Below, piece after piece: positions 43,964 through 55,268 of a stretch of 64,000 nt of DNA. The first letter of the stretch is position 1; every line of letters begins with the position of its first letter. The notes below the pieces were generated by a model. It had not been told where the DNA came from. It saw nothing but the letters and a program-made list of their open reading frames with translations, and searched no databases. The translations under genes and the position numbers were made by a program. Source of the stretch: Cytospora piceicola (Eukaryota > Ascomycota > Sordariomycetes > Diaporthales > Cytosporaceae); contig JALQBC010000031.1 in assembly GCA_023375675.1 (NCBI GenBank), forward strand, positions 62,001-126,000. The letters run 5' to 3'.

Positions 43964-44503
43964 ATGTCCTCAACTTCCGCAGTCACCGCCACTTCCGCGG
44001 CATCAGCGGCCGTTGCAACCTCAACCGCATGCACGGGCAGCCTGATCTACGACATCCCCGTGCAAGATGCCTCATGTGCTGTCCCCTTCGGCGGGAATCA
44101 TACCGACATCATGTCTCGATGTTGCGGCTCTGCTGATGTCGTCAGCTACGACAACAACTGCGGTCTGTACTGTCTCGCAGTCAAGCAGTCTGTCAGCGAT
44201 ATTACGAGTTGCTTGTTTGACAATGGTGCGAGCTATTCGGATGTATTTTGCCGTGGGACGGGGAACGCTACTGCTAGTGCGACGGCGAGTGATATCCTGG
44301 CCACAGGGGCGAGTGTTGTCGCCAGCGGTAGCGGGTCATCAGCTAGCCAAACCGGCGACAGCACTGGCTCGAGATCTTCAGCATCCAGCTCCGCTGCGAG
44401 CGCCGCTCCCGGAGCTACGTCCTTGAGTGTATTCAGCACAATGGGACTCGCCGTCACGGGTCTTCTGTTCTCGTCAGTTGTACTTGGGGCTCTTCAAGTC
44501 TGA
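43964..44503 (+). CDS. Small Cys-rich, Ser/Ala-rich surface protein (putative GPI-type)
   Basis: Single exon, 179 residues. After an Ala/Ser/Thr-rich start (MSSTSAVTATSAASAAV) comes a compact domain at about 20-100 with eight cysteines: TACTGSLIYDIP, ASCAVP, SRCCGSADVVSYDNNCGLYCLAV, SCLFD and FCRG. A Ser/Gly/Ala-rich stalk follows, then a hydrophobic end (VFSTMGLAVTGLLFSSVVLGAL), which looks like a GPI-attachment or membrane tail. The N-terminus is only weakly hydrophobic, so a classical signal peptide is doubtful. I recall similar IYDIP...CCG...CGLYCLA domains in other ascomycetes, without an assigned function. A cell-wall or surface role is inference. Confidence 0.72.
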   Translation: MSSTSAVTATSAASAAVATSTACTGSLIYDIPVQDASCAVPFGGNHTDIMSRCCGSADVVSYDNNCGLYCLAVKQSVSDITSCLFDNGASYSDVFCRGTGNATASATASDILATGASVVASGSGSSASQTGDSTGSRSSASSSAASAAPGATSLSVFSTMGLAVTGLLFSSVVLGALQV

Positions 44504-45324
44504 TCTGAACTCAGCGTTGGATACGTTTGCAACGACTGTGGATACATAAGTAGAGGGGACCAGGGAATAATGATGGTATATTGGGGACTGTTTGGGAGGG
44601 GGAGGGGAGGCGTCATGAGTGGATAACCAGTGCCATAACAGGAAAACAGGAAAATATCACCACTTATACGTTATAGTACGGTGTGGCTTTTCAAAATGGA
44701 TGAACTTGTGGATGGGTACATATCTGGGAGGACAGGGAATCGGGGAAATGGACAACTGGTCGCTATCATCAGCGAAGCACGTACAATACAACGAAACTTC
44801 GACATAATCAATATTTAGCGCTCTGTTTCATCAATCGGTGAAGACATACCAGAAACAACACCATTGAGATCTGGGAGACTATCCACTCAATGCAGGCAGG
44901 AAGCTTCCAGAGCAGCCAGCCACCTGCATATTGAAGTAAGTATCAAGTATCTAAAACCTTGCAAGCACTTGAGCCTTCCAAGGTTAGCACTTACCATGCC
45001 TGCAAGCCAATGCAGTCCAATGCGTAGCACGATTCAGTATCGTCCGGATCAGTCAAGTCTGTTGACATTCGAGGACACAAGCCGGTGCCGTGTTACCAGT
45101 CTGGCCTCAGTAGCGACTTGGCGGGGATGGACGATCCGGGGCCCCGCAAACCGGTGCAGGCGGGGTTGAGCCTCTTCACGATACCCATGGAGGAACATGC
45201 CTAGGTAGGTGTCAACTGCTAACAGGTCATTCTGCCATATGCCATACATTAAGCTATTGTTTGTTTTCTTACAAATATCAGTCTTCCTCAAGTTACACAT
45301 AGCCTGAGAAGCAATTGTGCCAAC
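44504..45324. other. Intergenic region, Cys-rich gene to SDR
   Basis: About 820 bp with no recognised gene. A CCTAGGTAGGTG site lies near 45200. Confidence 0.45.
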
Positions 45325-46270
45325 ATGCCTGGAGCAGACAACGACATCAAAGGCCGCTTGGCCCTCATTACCGGAGCCTCAGGAGGGTCAGTCTTCATCC
45401 TGAAGTCTCAAACGTGTGGCATTAAGCTAGTGTCATGTGCTAAAACCATCACACATAGCATTGGTACCGCCTGTGCCCGCGACTTGTTTGCGAATGGGGC
45501 AAGTCTGGCCCTGACGTACTCGAAGAACAAGGCCTCTATAGACACCCTCGTCGGCGAGCTCCAAACACTGCCACAGTGGTATAGCGCAAAGGTCTCGACG
45601 CACCAAGCAGATATGGCCTCGGCAGAAGACATCCAACGACTCTTTGAGGAGATCCAATCCCAGCATGGCCAGCCCGGCCCCGACATATTGGTTAGCAACG
45701 CCGGCTACGGGAAACGGATTCCCAACATTCTGGACATACCGATAGACGAGTTCGACTACACCCTCACGGTGAACCTGCGGGCTAGCTTCATCCTTTGCAA
45801 GCGCAGCGTGCCCAATATGCAGCAGCAAAAATGGGGCAGGATCATCTTCATCGGCAGTCTCGCAGCATACGGGGGTGGGATCAATGGGTGTCACTATGCC
45901 GCGTCCAAGGCCGGACTGCAGGGCATGATGAGAAACCTTTCACGAAAATTGGCCGGTGATGGGATCACGGTGAACGACATTGCACCCGCCATGATTGGGG
46001 ATACAGGGTTGATTCCCGACGAGAAGACGGTCGAGGGGACGGCGGGTGATGTGAAGAATATTCCCGTTGGGCGGTTGGGCGCGCCCCAGGAGGTGGCTAA
46101 TATGGTCACAATGTGTGCTAGGACAGGGTATTTGGTGAGTTTCTCCGGGCAATCGTGTCTCGTTATTTCCCTCTGCAGGCACGAGATGCCTTTGTCTTTT
46201 GTGTAAAAGTGGCTGATTTCTCGATTCACAGACGGGACAGAGCATGTTGCTGAGTGGCGGGTTGATGTGA
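45325..46270 (+). CDS. Short-chain dehydrogenase/reductase (SDR)
   Basis: Three exons (45325-45386, 45459-46134, 46232-46270) encode 258 residues. The first intron interrupts the NAD(P)-binding motif: GRLALITGASG|GIGTACAR, a TGxxxGxG element at 16-22. The first donor reads GTCAGT, a non-optimal but GT-starting site. Other SDR elements are SNAGYG (the NAG motif), the catalytic Ser in IFIGSLAAYGG, and YAASK with Tyr167 and Lys171. The last 13-codon exon gives TGQSMLLSGGLM, the classical SDR C-terminus. The layout resembles 3-oxoacyl-ACP reductase-like classical SDRs. Substrate is unknown. Confidence 0.88.
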
Positions 46271-48192
46271 GAAATGCGTACGGGAAGAGAGTTATATTCT
46301 ATAAAACGATCTAAGGGCTGGTATTTAGGAAGACTTGGGCGGCGCAATGATATCACAACATTATTCCGAAGCACCGAGGCACGCGATGGGACGTCAACCA
46401 CCGGGCAAAAGATGAGCAGTGCTATCAAAAGTGACTCTGAACTCCGCCTTGTTTGACACCAAATGGGAGAATGCGATGGTCCTTGACATGCGTTCATTTG
46501 GGATGCGAGAGCTGGGTTAACCTCTTGAGTCTCGGTTTGATGCAAACAGACGGACTTTTCAAGTGGTCTATGTCACTGGCTGGGTGGGCAGTTCAACTCC
46601 GCTGGCAGGTATATGATGATATTGAACCGACTGTGACGGACACTGGTGAATCTGTGTTGCCGTTGGAGTTGCCTGTAGGGTACTTGGGTTGCTGCCTATG
46701 CTGGCCGATGTACGTCTGGAGAAAACGCAAGACGATATCTATCACAATTTCGCGTGACACCCTTTACAAGACCCCATGCCCCTGTTTCTGACTGCGAATT
46801 GTCAGAAGACTACACTCCCCTGTTCAAACCACAAGGCTCATAGATCGCCCACCAACAGCCAGCCACAGACCTAATGCGCAACACCCCGTACGCTGAGGTC
46901 CGACACTGGTTCGTCCTATCTTCGAGAACAGTGGTCCATCTATAACGAGGCACATTTGGGCCGAAAACGCCCCCGTGAACGAGTTCATTGATGCTATCCT
47001 ACCCAACTCAACGTCACTGCACCCTACCGTGAGTACGCCCACGTTCTCCGGCAGCACAAGATGAACACTTGCTTCAAGCCCGTCACGCCTCTAACCGGTC
47101 TCATAAGCCTAGCCTAACCCAGCTCGCAAGACGCGTTAGCCGCGCTAGTCCTTTGGTTTCCATGCAATAGCCCGGGTATTGGGGGCTGCTGTGCATGCTG
47201 CCCGAGAGGAAGAGGAGGCAGTTCTGACATGGCGCGGCAGGGTTCGAGGCCGATGAGCCTGCTGTGGGCTGGGGATGTGTTCGTTCGCGTGCATGTACCG
47301 GTGGATCAAGCAAGATACTTCGGAACAGGCTGCTCTGGAGAGGGCGGGTTCGACATCGGGAGGGTGGGGGAAGCCTCCAGTGAAGAACGTAGCTGATAGG
47401 GTGGAGAGGAGACGAACAGGGTAACAGTTGATGAGCGGTAGGACTTAAGATGGACGAAAGTAATCATGGAATGAGGGACAAGGATGATCGTGAGATGGAG
47501 AGCAAAGGATACGGGATAGGAAGACGCGGAGATGGTCGTACAAATGCCGATGGGAGAGAAAAGACCATAGTAAATCCGATGGTTGGCCTGAGGGACTGGT
47601 TCGGATCGATTTGGGTGTTGACCTGTTGTCCAGGTGGATGAATGGGGCCAGTCGTTGCCGGGCATGGCAAAAGATGTTGTTCTTACAGCATTCTGGCCCA
47701 GTCATCACTTCAGCATGTTGGCATCGTCGCTTATTGTGCTCCTTGAGGTTCGGGGGTAACTACTAGACTGCGAGAGGAATCGCTTTCAGAAGAACGGTGC
47801 TTATAGCATATCAAAAAGAGAGGTTTCAGAAGCAGGACACTCACGGCACCGTCACGGACGTGCACACTGCACGCCATACAGTGGGCTTTGTTTTTGATGT
47901 GGATTTCCTCTGTCCTATATGACAGCAATGCCATGGAAAGACCCCTGAACGCGCAAATGCAACCGTGAGAGGATGCGACCGGAGGACTCTTTGTCGTCCC
48001 CCGGGTTTCCAAATTCCTCAATGTGACCCAACCGAGTAATTCCATTTTTTTCATGACCATGCCCTATGGAACTAGAGGACAATGTGTGCTGCCGAAACAA
48101 GCATGCCGAAAGTATAGCTGCTTGACATGCTCCAGCCAATCCACACAAAACCAAACCGACCAACCCAGAACTCCTCCACGGGTATAAAGCGT
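46271..48192. other. Long intergenic region without a confident gene
   Basis: About 1.9 kb. A protein-like stretch at about 46900-47055 is open on both strands (plus: PIFENSGPSITRHIWAENAP; minus: GVLTVGCSDVELG) but cannot be extended or assigned. The remainder shows only short shadow frames. Confidence 0.4.
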
Positions 48193-49237
48193 TTATCGGT
48201 TGGACTTGGCGACACGCTCCAGCTCATCCTTCTTCTTGATGGCGTACGAGTTGCTGCTGCCCTTGGCGGCGTTGATCAGCTCCTCAGCGAGGCACTCGGC
48301 GATGGACTTGACGTTGCGGAAAGAGGCCTCGCGGGCACCGGTGGTCAGGAGAGCGATAGCCTGGTTGACACGGCGGAGAGGGGACACATCGACGGCCTGG
48401 CGACGGACGGTACCGGCGGAACCGATTCTGGTGGAATCCTCACGGGGACCGCAGTTGACGATAGCATCGACGGCGATCTGGATGGGGTTCTGATCGGTCA
48501 TGAGGTGGACCTGCAGAGGAAGAAGGAAATTGTCAGTCGACTGTCTCTCCATATATAACATAGATCACGCGCGGTCGCCGTGAATTGGATTGGTTCGATG
48601 GACAGTCAACTTACGATCTCGAAAGCGTGGTCAACGATGCGGACAGCCATGAGCTTCTTTCCGTTGTTGCGGCCGTGAGCCATCAGGGAGTTGGTAAGAC
48701 GCTCAATGATGGGGCAGTTGGCCTTGCGGAAACGCTTAACGGCGTAGCGGCCAGCGGAGTGAGGCACGTAAACGGGGTTGCGGATCTGGATGTAGTCGCT
48801 GCAAATCGAAAAGCCCATTGGTTAGCCATCATGCGTCTGTCATCATATGTTTGCAAGTGCAGTCAAAGGTTGTTCCGATCGCCCCCGTCTTGATGGCTGC
48901 AGAAAATCCCGGCCTCGAGCTACATTTTCCGAAGCATTCTGCTGCGGCTGCCCTGTTCCCCAGCGCACGCTTTTGCGCCTTGGTCCGTCCTCCTCTCTTT
49001 CCACTGCTAAGATTTCCTTCGTGCATTCATCAAGACGGGCGTATCGTATCGGCTGTTTCTGGCAGAAATGTGGAAGCGCAACGGGCATCCTTACGTCAGG
49101 GAGATGTCGCGGATCTCGACATCCTCGTAGGACCACTTGTTGAACAGCTTGACGCTGCCAATCTCGCTGACGACGTCCTTGGGCAGGACCTGGTAGCCAG
49201 AGGCGGCCTCGACCTCGATCTCTCCGTTGTCAGACAT
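48193..49237 (-). CDS. RPS5: 40S ribosomal protein S5 (uS7)
   Basis: Three exons (49237-49095, 48798-48615, 48510-48193) give 214 residues, the normal length. Exon 1 carries [20 protein letters not shown] and [16 protein letters not shown]. Exon 2 gives [20 protein letters not shown] and [22 protein letters not shown]. Exon 3 holds the strongly conserved [41 protein letters not shown] and [20 protein letters not shown], ending in VAKSNR. It sits on the 40S head near the mRNA exit and E site. Codon use is strongly biased toward C-ending codons, as expected for high expression. It is divergent from RPS25. Confidence 0.97.
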
Positions 49238-49630
49238 ATTGGGCAATTCGGTCGACGAGACTGGCGGGTAGGATGTCGTCGGTTAGTCGGTCGGAGAGGA
49301 ATCTCGTTTGGGTGGGTAGGTGGTTGTCGAGGTTGATGGGAAGGGTCTTTTTTTCGTGGAGAGTGTCGGTTGGTGGAGCGATTGGGCCGGAGCTGGAAAA
49401 TTTGGTGGTGCGCCACACTATTGGCTGCACACAACAACCAGCCACAACCCCACCTGCCCAGGTGACCATTAGGGCTTGAACTGTGGCCGTGTAGTTTCAA
49501 CCCCCCAAATCCCGTTTATGGTCTGTGCGTTCGGGACACAGCAAACCTGGCGACCTGACTTTTTTACGACTCCGACCTCTTCATCTCTCACCACCGAAAC
49601 CGACCCATCTCAACTAAGAAATCAGTCAAG
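49238..49630. promoter_or_regulatory. Bidirectional promoter of RPS5 and RPS25
   Basis: Only 393 bp separate two ribosomal-protein start codons. Candidate elements visible are ATTGG (inverted CCAAT) at 49381-49385 and 49420-49424, and TTAGGG at 49469-49474. Their function is inferred only from resemblance to common fungal promoter elements. Confidence 0.6.
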
Positions 49631-50217
49631 ATGGCCCCCGCGAACACCGGCGCGAAGAAGCAGAAGAAGAAGTGGTCCAAGGGAAAGGGTACGTCAAACC
49701 TTTGTCGCATCCGATATGCGTGGTGATTTCGGGGCGACGGTCGGTGGTGGTGGCATTTCATCATGCATTGCTTGCTTGCAAAGACGGCGACGATTTTCGA
49801 TAAAATGCTGCTACTGCTGCTGCCCGCCCACGACTTCCACACCGCATCGGGGAGACTTCTACAGTAGACTATCTTGAATCTCTCGCTGACGCTTCACTCT
49901 CAAATGCAGTCAAGGACAAGGCCCAGCACGCCGTCATCCTCGACAAGGCCACCTCTGACAAGCTCAACAAGGACGTCCAGTCTTACCGTCTTGTCACTGT
50001 CGCCACCCTTGTCGACAGACTTAAGATCAACGGCTCCCTGGCTCGCCGATGCCTGAAGGACCTTGAGGAGAGGGGCCAGATCCGCCCTGTTGTCAACCAC
50101 AGCAAGATGCAGATCTACAGTGAGTAGCGGTCTTGAGACAGCTGTTGCCAGCACGCAGGAACAGATGCTAACGGTTTCCCTCCTATTACAGCCCGTGCTC
50201 TTGGTGCCGCCGAGTAA
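49631..50217 (+). CDS. RPS25: 40S ribosomal protein S25 (eS25)
   Basis: Three exons (49631-49688, 49910-50119, 50192-50217) encode 97 residues. The N-terminus is Lys-rich (MAPANTGAKKQKKKWSKGK), followed by VKDKAQHAVILDKATSDKL and the winged-helix body YRLVTVATLVDRLKINGSLA and ARRCLKDLEERGQIRPV. The last exon has only eight codons (TRALGAAE). Both introns interrupt codons after the first base. It lies in the 40S head at the E-site region. Strong codon bias and the shared promoter with RPS5 suggest co-expression. Confidence 0.97.
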
Positions 50218-52174
50218 ATGTCTCCACCTTTGTCTTCCGCATCATATCATGATTCTTGAGTTCATGGCGCCGAATCGGATTCGCGAGTGATGGATGACGA
50301 CGTATGAGCGCATCCGTCACAGGGCAGGGTACAAGCACGAAGCAATTTTCAGGCTGGGAGTTGAATCGGTTTCGGTCTTTGGTCATGGGCTGGAAGTTCG
50401 CCCGGAGGGATACCCTACATACACACTTGATGGGTGTTGGCACAAAACGGGTCGGAAGTGCTCTGAGCCCCAGAAACAATGGAAAGGCATTGAAGTACAA
50501 GACCAGAAGCCTCAGGGTTCAATCATGGCATGTGACATACCTGGATGTGTGACATGGAAGTGCTAGGGCTATTGAGCAGGTAGATGTGCTAGGCCTCTGC
50601 TTGGCTTGGACGAGCACACTGCGGACTAGATGTTGCCTTGCCGTCGGTTGCCATTTCTGCCTCAGTTTGAAGCTACTGGCATCAACTTAAGAATTCGACT
50701 ACGACGCTTCTCACACCTCCTTCAGTGCAGTGACTGTTTTATGTGGTATTAAGAGTAGCCGGAATTACTGCTATGGGCTTCAAACCGAGTCTAGACTACT
50801 TGGGTACCTATAAACTCCCATACCCGACTGCATCAATTACACCGTCGCTCTTGTGCGATCAAAATAGTCGCGCTCGCCCGTACATGAGTGGTGTGCGTCC
50901 ATCTATGGGAGAAAATGTGGGTTATACGGCACCCCACCTGGCCGAGCACCTGGGCATCAGCTGCCACGAGACGTACGGCACGGATGTACCCAATGTCCAC
51001 TGCCAAAATGTGTGTGACGCAGATCCCTTCGTCATCTCTTAGCTCAGCGGGCGAGACATCTGGGCCAATTCTGTTTGACCGCCAGGCAAGTCCGGCTGGC
51101 ATCCAAGGCAAGAAAGGTGGGCATAATTCGGACTTGAATAAAAATGCCTCTACCATATTGACTGAGAGGTTTCTGGTACATAGTGACTTTCGGGGATACC
51201 ATGGTATATATCCTTATATTTTGCCTTTCCACCCTTTAGCCACACGGTAATATGTACTGACGGGACATTGTTCCGGCTGACAGCTGCAATGCTCTCGTGA
51301 GCTCTGCATGCCTGGACACAGATCTCAGATATCCGAGGTTCTTTACTATGGTCAATGACATAAACAGTGGATTCTAGGCCTTTTGTGATCCCGCAAAGAG
51401 CAAGTCCGTCAAGTCTGGGGTTGCTTCGCTGACGAACAACCAAGGCGAAGCATGATTGGCCGGCACGAGAACTTTTCGGTTCCGTTCTATCAATTTACTA
51501 GGTACGTAAGTACGGATCCGTACCGCCACGGTGTCAAAGGTGTCCACGCTGTCTGCTGCTATTTGGTATCTGGATCTTAACTCTTTCTTCCAACAAGGTC
51601 TTCGGGACGGGGCAGTATCGTAGAGTTCACCTAGGTACCTAGGTAGCTGCCTAGGTGTATCCTGGACACCTTTCCCAGGGCTCATGCGCCTGTACTACCT
51701 AGGTACATAGGTATCTAGGTACTTAGGTAGGCCTAAACGGCGTGTACTAGCTACCTAGGTACCTATTTAGGTACCTAGGTAGATATAACAGTGCTACAAC
51801 AAGGTAAGGATAATGAGCTTTATAGTGGACTTTGTAGGCATATGTAACCTGTAGAGTGCGGTTTTTCCCAGGTTGCAAGGCCGGGGCTGCTAGCGCACAG
51901 ACCACTTGGGGCGCCAGTCCATGAATTAGCGCCGGAAGCCGGGAAGAATCGCTAAGCTTCCTGGAACAGCACTGGATGCAATTGGGCCACTCTGGCCGTT
52001 GACCCGCTTTTCCAAATTTTCGCACCTGCCACCTCTTGCTTGCGATTTATTTTCCTCGCAAAAACTCCCCTTCTTCTGTCCTGCTCGACTTCAGGAATTC
52101 ATCATTCCTTTCCTTCCATCCCCATCTCCACTCCATCATCAAAGACTTCAGCATCTTTGATACAGACATTCAAG
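50218..52174. other. Long intergenic region with dense palindromes
   Basis: About 2 kb without a recognised gene. The right half carries the densest TACCTAGGTA cluster of the window (listed separately). The last 150 bp is the pyrimidine-rich leader of the ADP/ATP carrier. Confidence 0.5.
51630..51784. repeat. Dense TACCTAGGTA palindrome cluster
   Basis: At least eight exact or one-mismatch copies of ACCTAGGTA or its variants occur in about 155 bp, including CACCTAGGTACCTAGGTAG and TAGGTACCTAGGTAGATAT. The copies are imperfectly spaced, so this is not a simple tandem array. Confidence 0.85.
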
Positions 52175-53759
52175 ATGTCGCCCAACGAAAATGTCAAGGT
52201 CCTGGGCATGCCCGTAAGTCAAGAAATCCCAATCCCTATCATTGTCATTGCTCGACAATCCCCCTCGCATTGCACCTCGACCTGGAGCGGAATTCCCTCA
52301 ACGACCACCTGGCCATCGACACAGTCCCTGTCCACCCATTCACTTGGTGGACAACAATCGCTCACCCCAATCGACATTTCAAATGACTTTCGATCGGGCA
52401 AGGGGTATTGTTTGTGGCTTATCGTCGCTTGGGAAAATCTTGACCTCCGAGCTCTGCCTTGCTTGCCATGTGAAACCACCCCGATGTTTCGAAGCTTGAT
52501 AGCTAACAATGTTTTTCACAGCCCTTCATGGCCGACTTCCTGAGTACGTATATCGACAAATACAACATCGATCCTTCTGATTATTATCTACCTAGTCGTC
52601 ACTACGCGGGGCATTCAGACTGCTATGTCTCACTGCTAGCTAGTCGAACTGGGCTTCGGCCAATGCCTTTTGTGCTCAAGGACCAAACAAGCTGACAAAC
52701 TTTTATAGTGGGTGGTGTCTCCGCCGCCGTCTCGAAGACTGCTGCCGCTCCCATCGAGCGTATCAAGCTTCTCATCCAGAACCAGGTACGTGATGTCTTG
52801 TTATTACGCACTGGTCCATCCTCTCCATAGCTTGGCGCAATGTGTACCACCCGGTGTCCATCCCTCAGCTGCCCATTTTACTGCACAGCAAAGCTGCATG
52901 CGATCTGGCTCCGCCCTCGTAAAGCTCAATCGCTAATAATAACACTATACAGGATGAGATGATGAAGCAGGGTCGTCTGTCCCACAAGTACGCCGGTATC
53001 GGTGACTGCTTCAAGCGTACCGCCGCTGATGAGGGTGTCATGGCCCTGTGGCGTGGAAACACTGCCAACGTCATCCGTTACTTCCCTACCCAGGCCCTGA
53101 ACTTCGCTTTCCGTGACAAGTTCAAGAAGATGTTCAACTTCAAGAAGGACGTCGATGGATACTGGAAGTGGATGGCCGGTAACCTGGCCTCCGGTGGTGC
53201 TGCTGGTGCCACTTCTCTCGCCTTCGTCTACTCTCTTGACTACGCCCGTACCCGTCTCGCCAACGACGCCAAGTCCTCCAAGGGAACTGGTGAGCGTCAG
53301 TTCAACGGACTCGTGGATGTCTACCGCAAGACCCTCGCCACTGACGGTATTGCCGGTCTCTACCGTGGCTTCGGTCCCTCCGTTGCCGGTATCATCGTCT
53401 ACCGTGGTCTTTACTTCGGTCTGTACGACTCCATCAAGCCTGTTCTCCTTGTCGGCTCCCTCGCCAACAACTTCCTCGCCTCTTTCGCTCTTGGTTGGTG
53501 CGTCACCACCGGTGCCGGTATCGCTTCTTACCCTCTCGACACCGTCCGTCGGCGTATGATGATGACCTCCGGTCAGGCCGTCAAGTACTCTTCTTCCCTC
53601 GATGCCTTCAAGCAGATCGTCGCCAAGGAGGGTGTCAAGTCTCTCTTCAAGGGTGCTGGTGCCAACATTCTCCGTGGTGTCGCCGGTGCTGGTGTCCTGT
53701 CCATCTACGATCAGCTCCAGCTCCTGCTCTTCGGAAAGGCCTTCAAGGGCGGCTCTTAA
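52175..53759 (+). CDS. Mitochondrial ADP/ATP carrier
   Basis: Four exons (52175-52213, 52522-52543, 52709-52785, 52953-53759) give 314 residues. Three introns crowd the first 46 codons, and exon 2 is only 22 bp. The protein begins [21 protein letters not shown], then [20 protein letters not shown], the first mitochondrial-carrier repeat (Px[DE]xx[KR]). The second repeat has [12 protein letters not shown] and the third [19 protein letters not shown] is the diagnostic signature of ADP/ATP carriers. Six membrane helices span the inner mitochondrial membrane and exchange matrix ATP for cytosolic ADP. Codon use is extremely biased (C-ending), indicating high expression. The first intron is 308 bp, long for this window. 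Confidence 0.97.
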
Positions 53760-55268
53760 GCGCTTCCCGTCAAGCTCTCAGCGCTTCACACTCACCCCCT
53801 GTACAAAACTCGCAATCATGCAACGGTCGGAGGGTATTGGGTGTCGACAATTTGGTGTGGTCTCGGCTTGGATGGATTGACTGGAATGGGTCAAATACAA
53901 AAAGGATCGAGATGAGATAGATGGAGAGGAGGCCGTGTTCCCGATCAGCTGCTCTCATGCGGCCTCGGGGATGCTGGACTCGTCGCGGTTTGGGTTTCTG
54001 AGCATGCCTGGCGTTAGTGATCACTCGTCTGGGTGGCTTTTGGACCCTCCGTTGTAATTTACACGAACGTTACACCGACTTCCCCGTCATGTGTGCTTCC
54101 TTTTGCCGTTGGTTTTTTAGTGCGTACATGGTTGATTGTGAGACGTTCATTTGGCCGTATGGTCTTAGTGCAACTGCATACGACAATAGAGTCCTTTCGC
54201 ATACTTCCCTTGAAACATTGTCTACAACTGACTACTGTGATCAATCTACTATACCTTACTGGCTTCCACTGTTCATCCAATGCTTTACCATCTTCGTAGA
54301 ACCCGTTCATTTCACGCACAGCTTCCTGCCTTGGTTTAACAATGGGTGTGGTTCCATGTACAAATGCACCTGCTCTTAGTGAATGGTGGCATGCTTCGAA
54401 GTATCTACCCTTCCGACTGCCTAGATGCGGCTATCAGTCGAGTAAAGAAACACAGGAACGCTTGGGGGTGAAGGAGAGCGGTGAAACCCCTTCCGGAGTG
54501 ATTGTCGATAATATGTCGCTTCGAGATCTTAGTAGATTTGGAAGAGCCATCCAATTTAAAATGGAACTCGACAAGATTGGTGAGGCTGGAAATCAACAAC
54601 AGCGTGTGCCATCCTCCCTCCTTGCCACCGGGGCTTGGTGCCTGGGTCTTGCGTGTTATACTCAAGCTTGGACTCCATTAGTGGCCCCATTCTCTACATG
54701 CCCCCCAACATTCTCTCAGGTGAGTTTGGCTCAAATCTCGATCATATTTTACTGAGATTATAGGATGTCACCACCACTTCGTCTTCATGGTTCCCTCCTG
54801 GCTTGACTATAGTTCAAGTAAAGGTCTTCCTCCTAGTCAAACTAACGATAGAGGAGGACACGAGTCACAAGGGCAAATTGATCTAATAAACATTCATATC
54901 ATTGAGAGAATATCTTCTGCCGTTGGTCGGTTTGGGACAGATGTACACGGGTATTTCACAGGCCTGTGCTTAAGTACTTGACTGAGGACGAAGCCTAATC
55001 AGAGACTGCACCTACCTCGCTTGCCAGATGTAAAACATACAGACTGAAGAAACCAGCCGATAGACTGATCAAGTAAAACCGGTTCAAAACATCATTCTTA
55101 CCACTGTACCCGAGGCGGAACGAAAATCCGACATAACTTCTTTCAGGGTCGTTGGGAAATCAAGGCAACGCACTGTTAACCTCTGTCCAATCAACTTCTG
55201 AAACAACCCGCTTCCTCCCAAAAAGGAAAGACAGAGAAACAAATAAAAAGCAGACTGATACAATTGAA
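53760..55268. other. Intergenic region without a confident gene
   Basis: About 1.5 kb. A 137-codon plus-strand frame at 54342-54755 has no recognised motif and no clear start context; it is not called. The left part is the carrier's 3' UTR. Confidence 0.45.

Noticed and set aside
46824..47060. Protein-like frames on both strands
   Set aside because: Neither can be extended with splice signals nor assigned to a family; left as unexplained intergenic DNA.
54342..54755. 137-codon plus-strand frame
   Set aside because: No motif, no signal peptide, and no convincing continuation.
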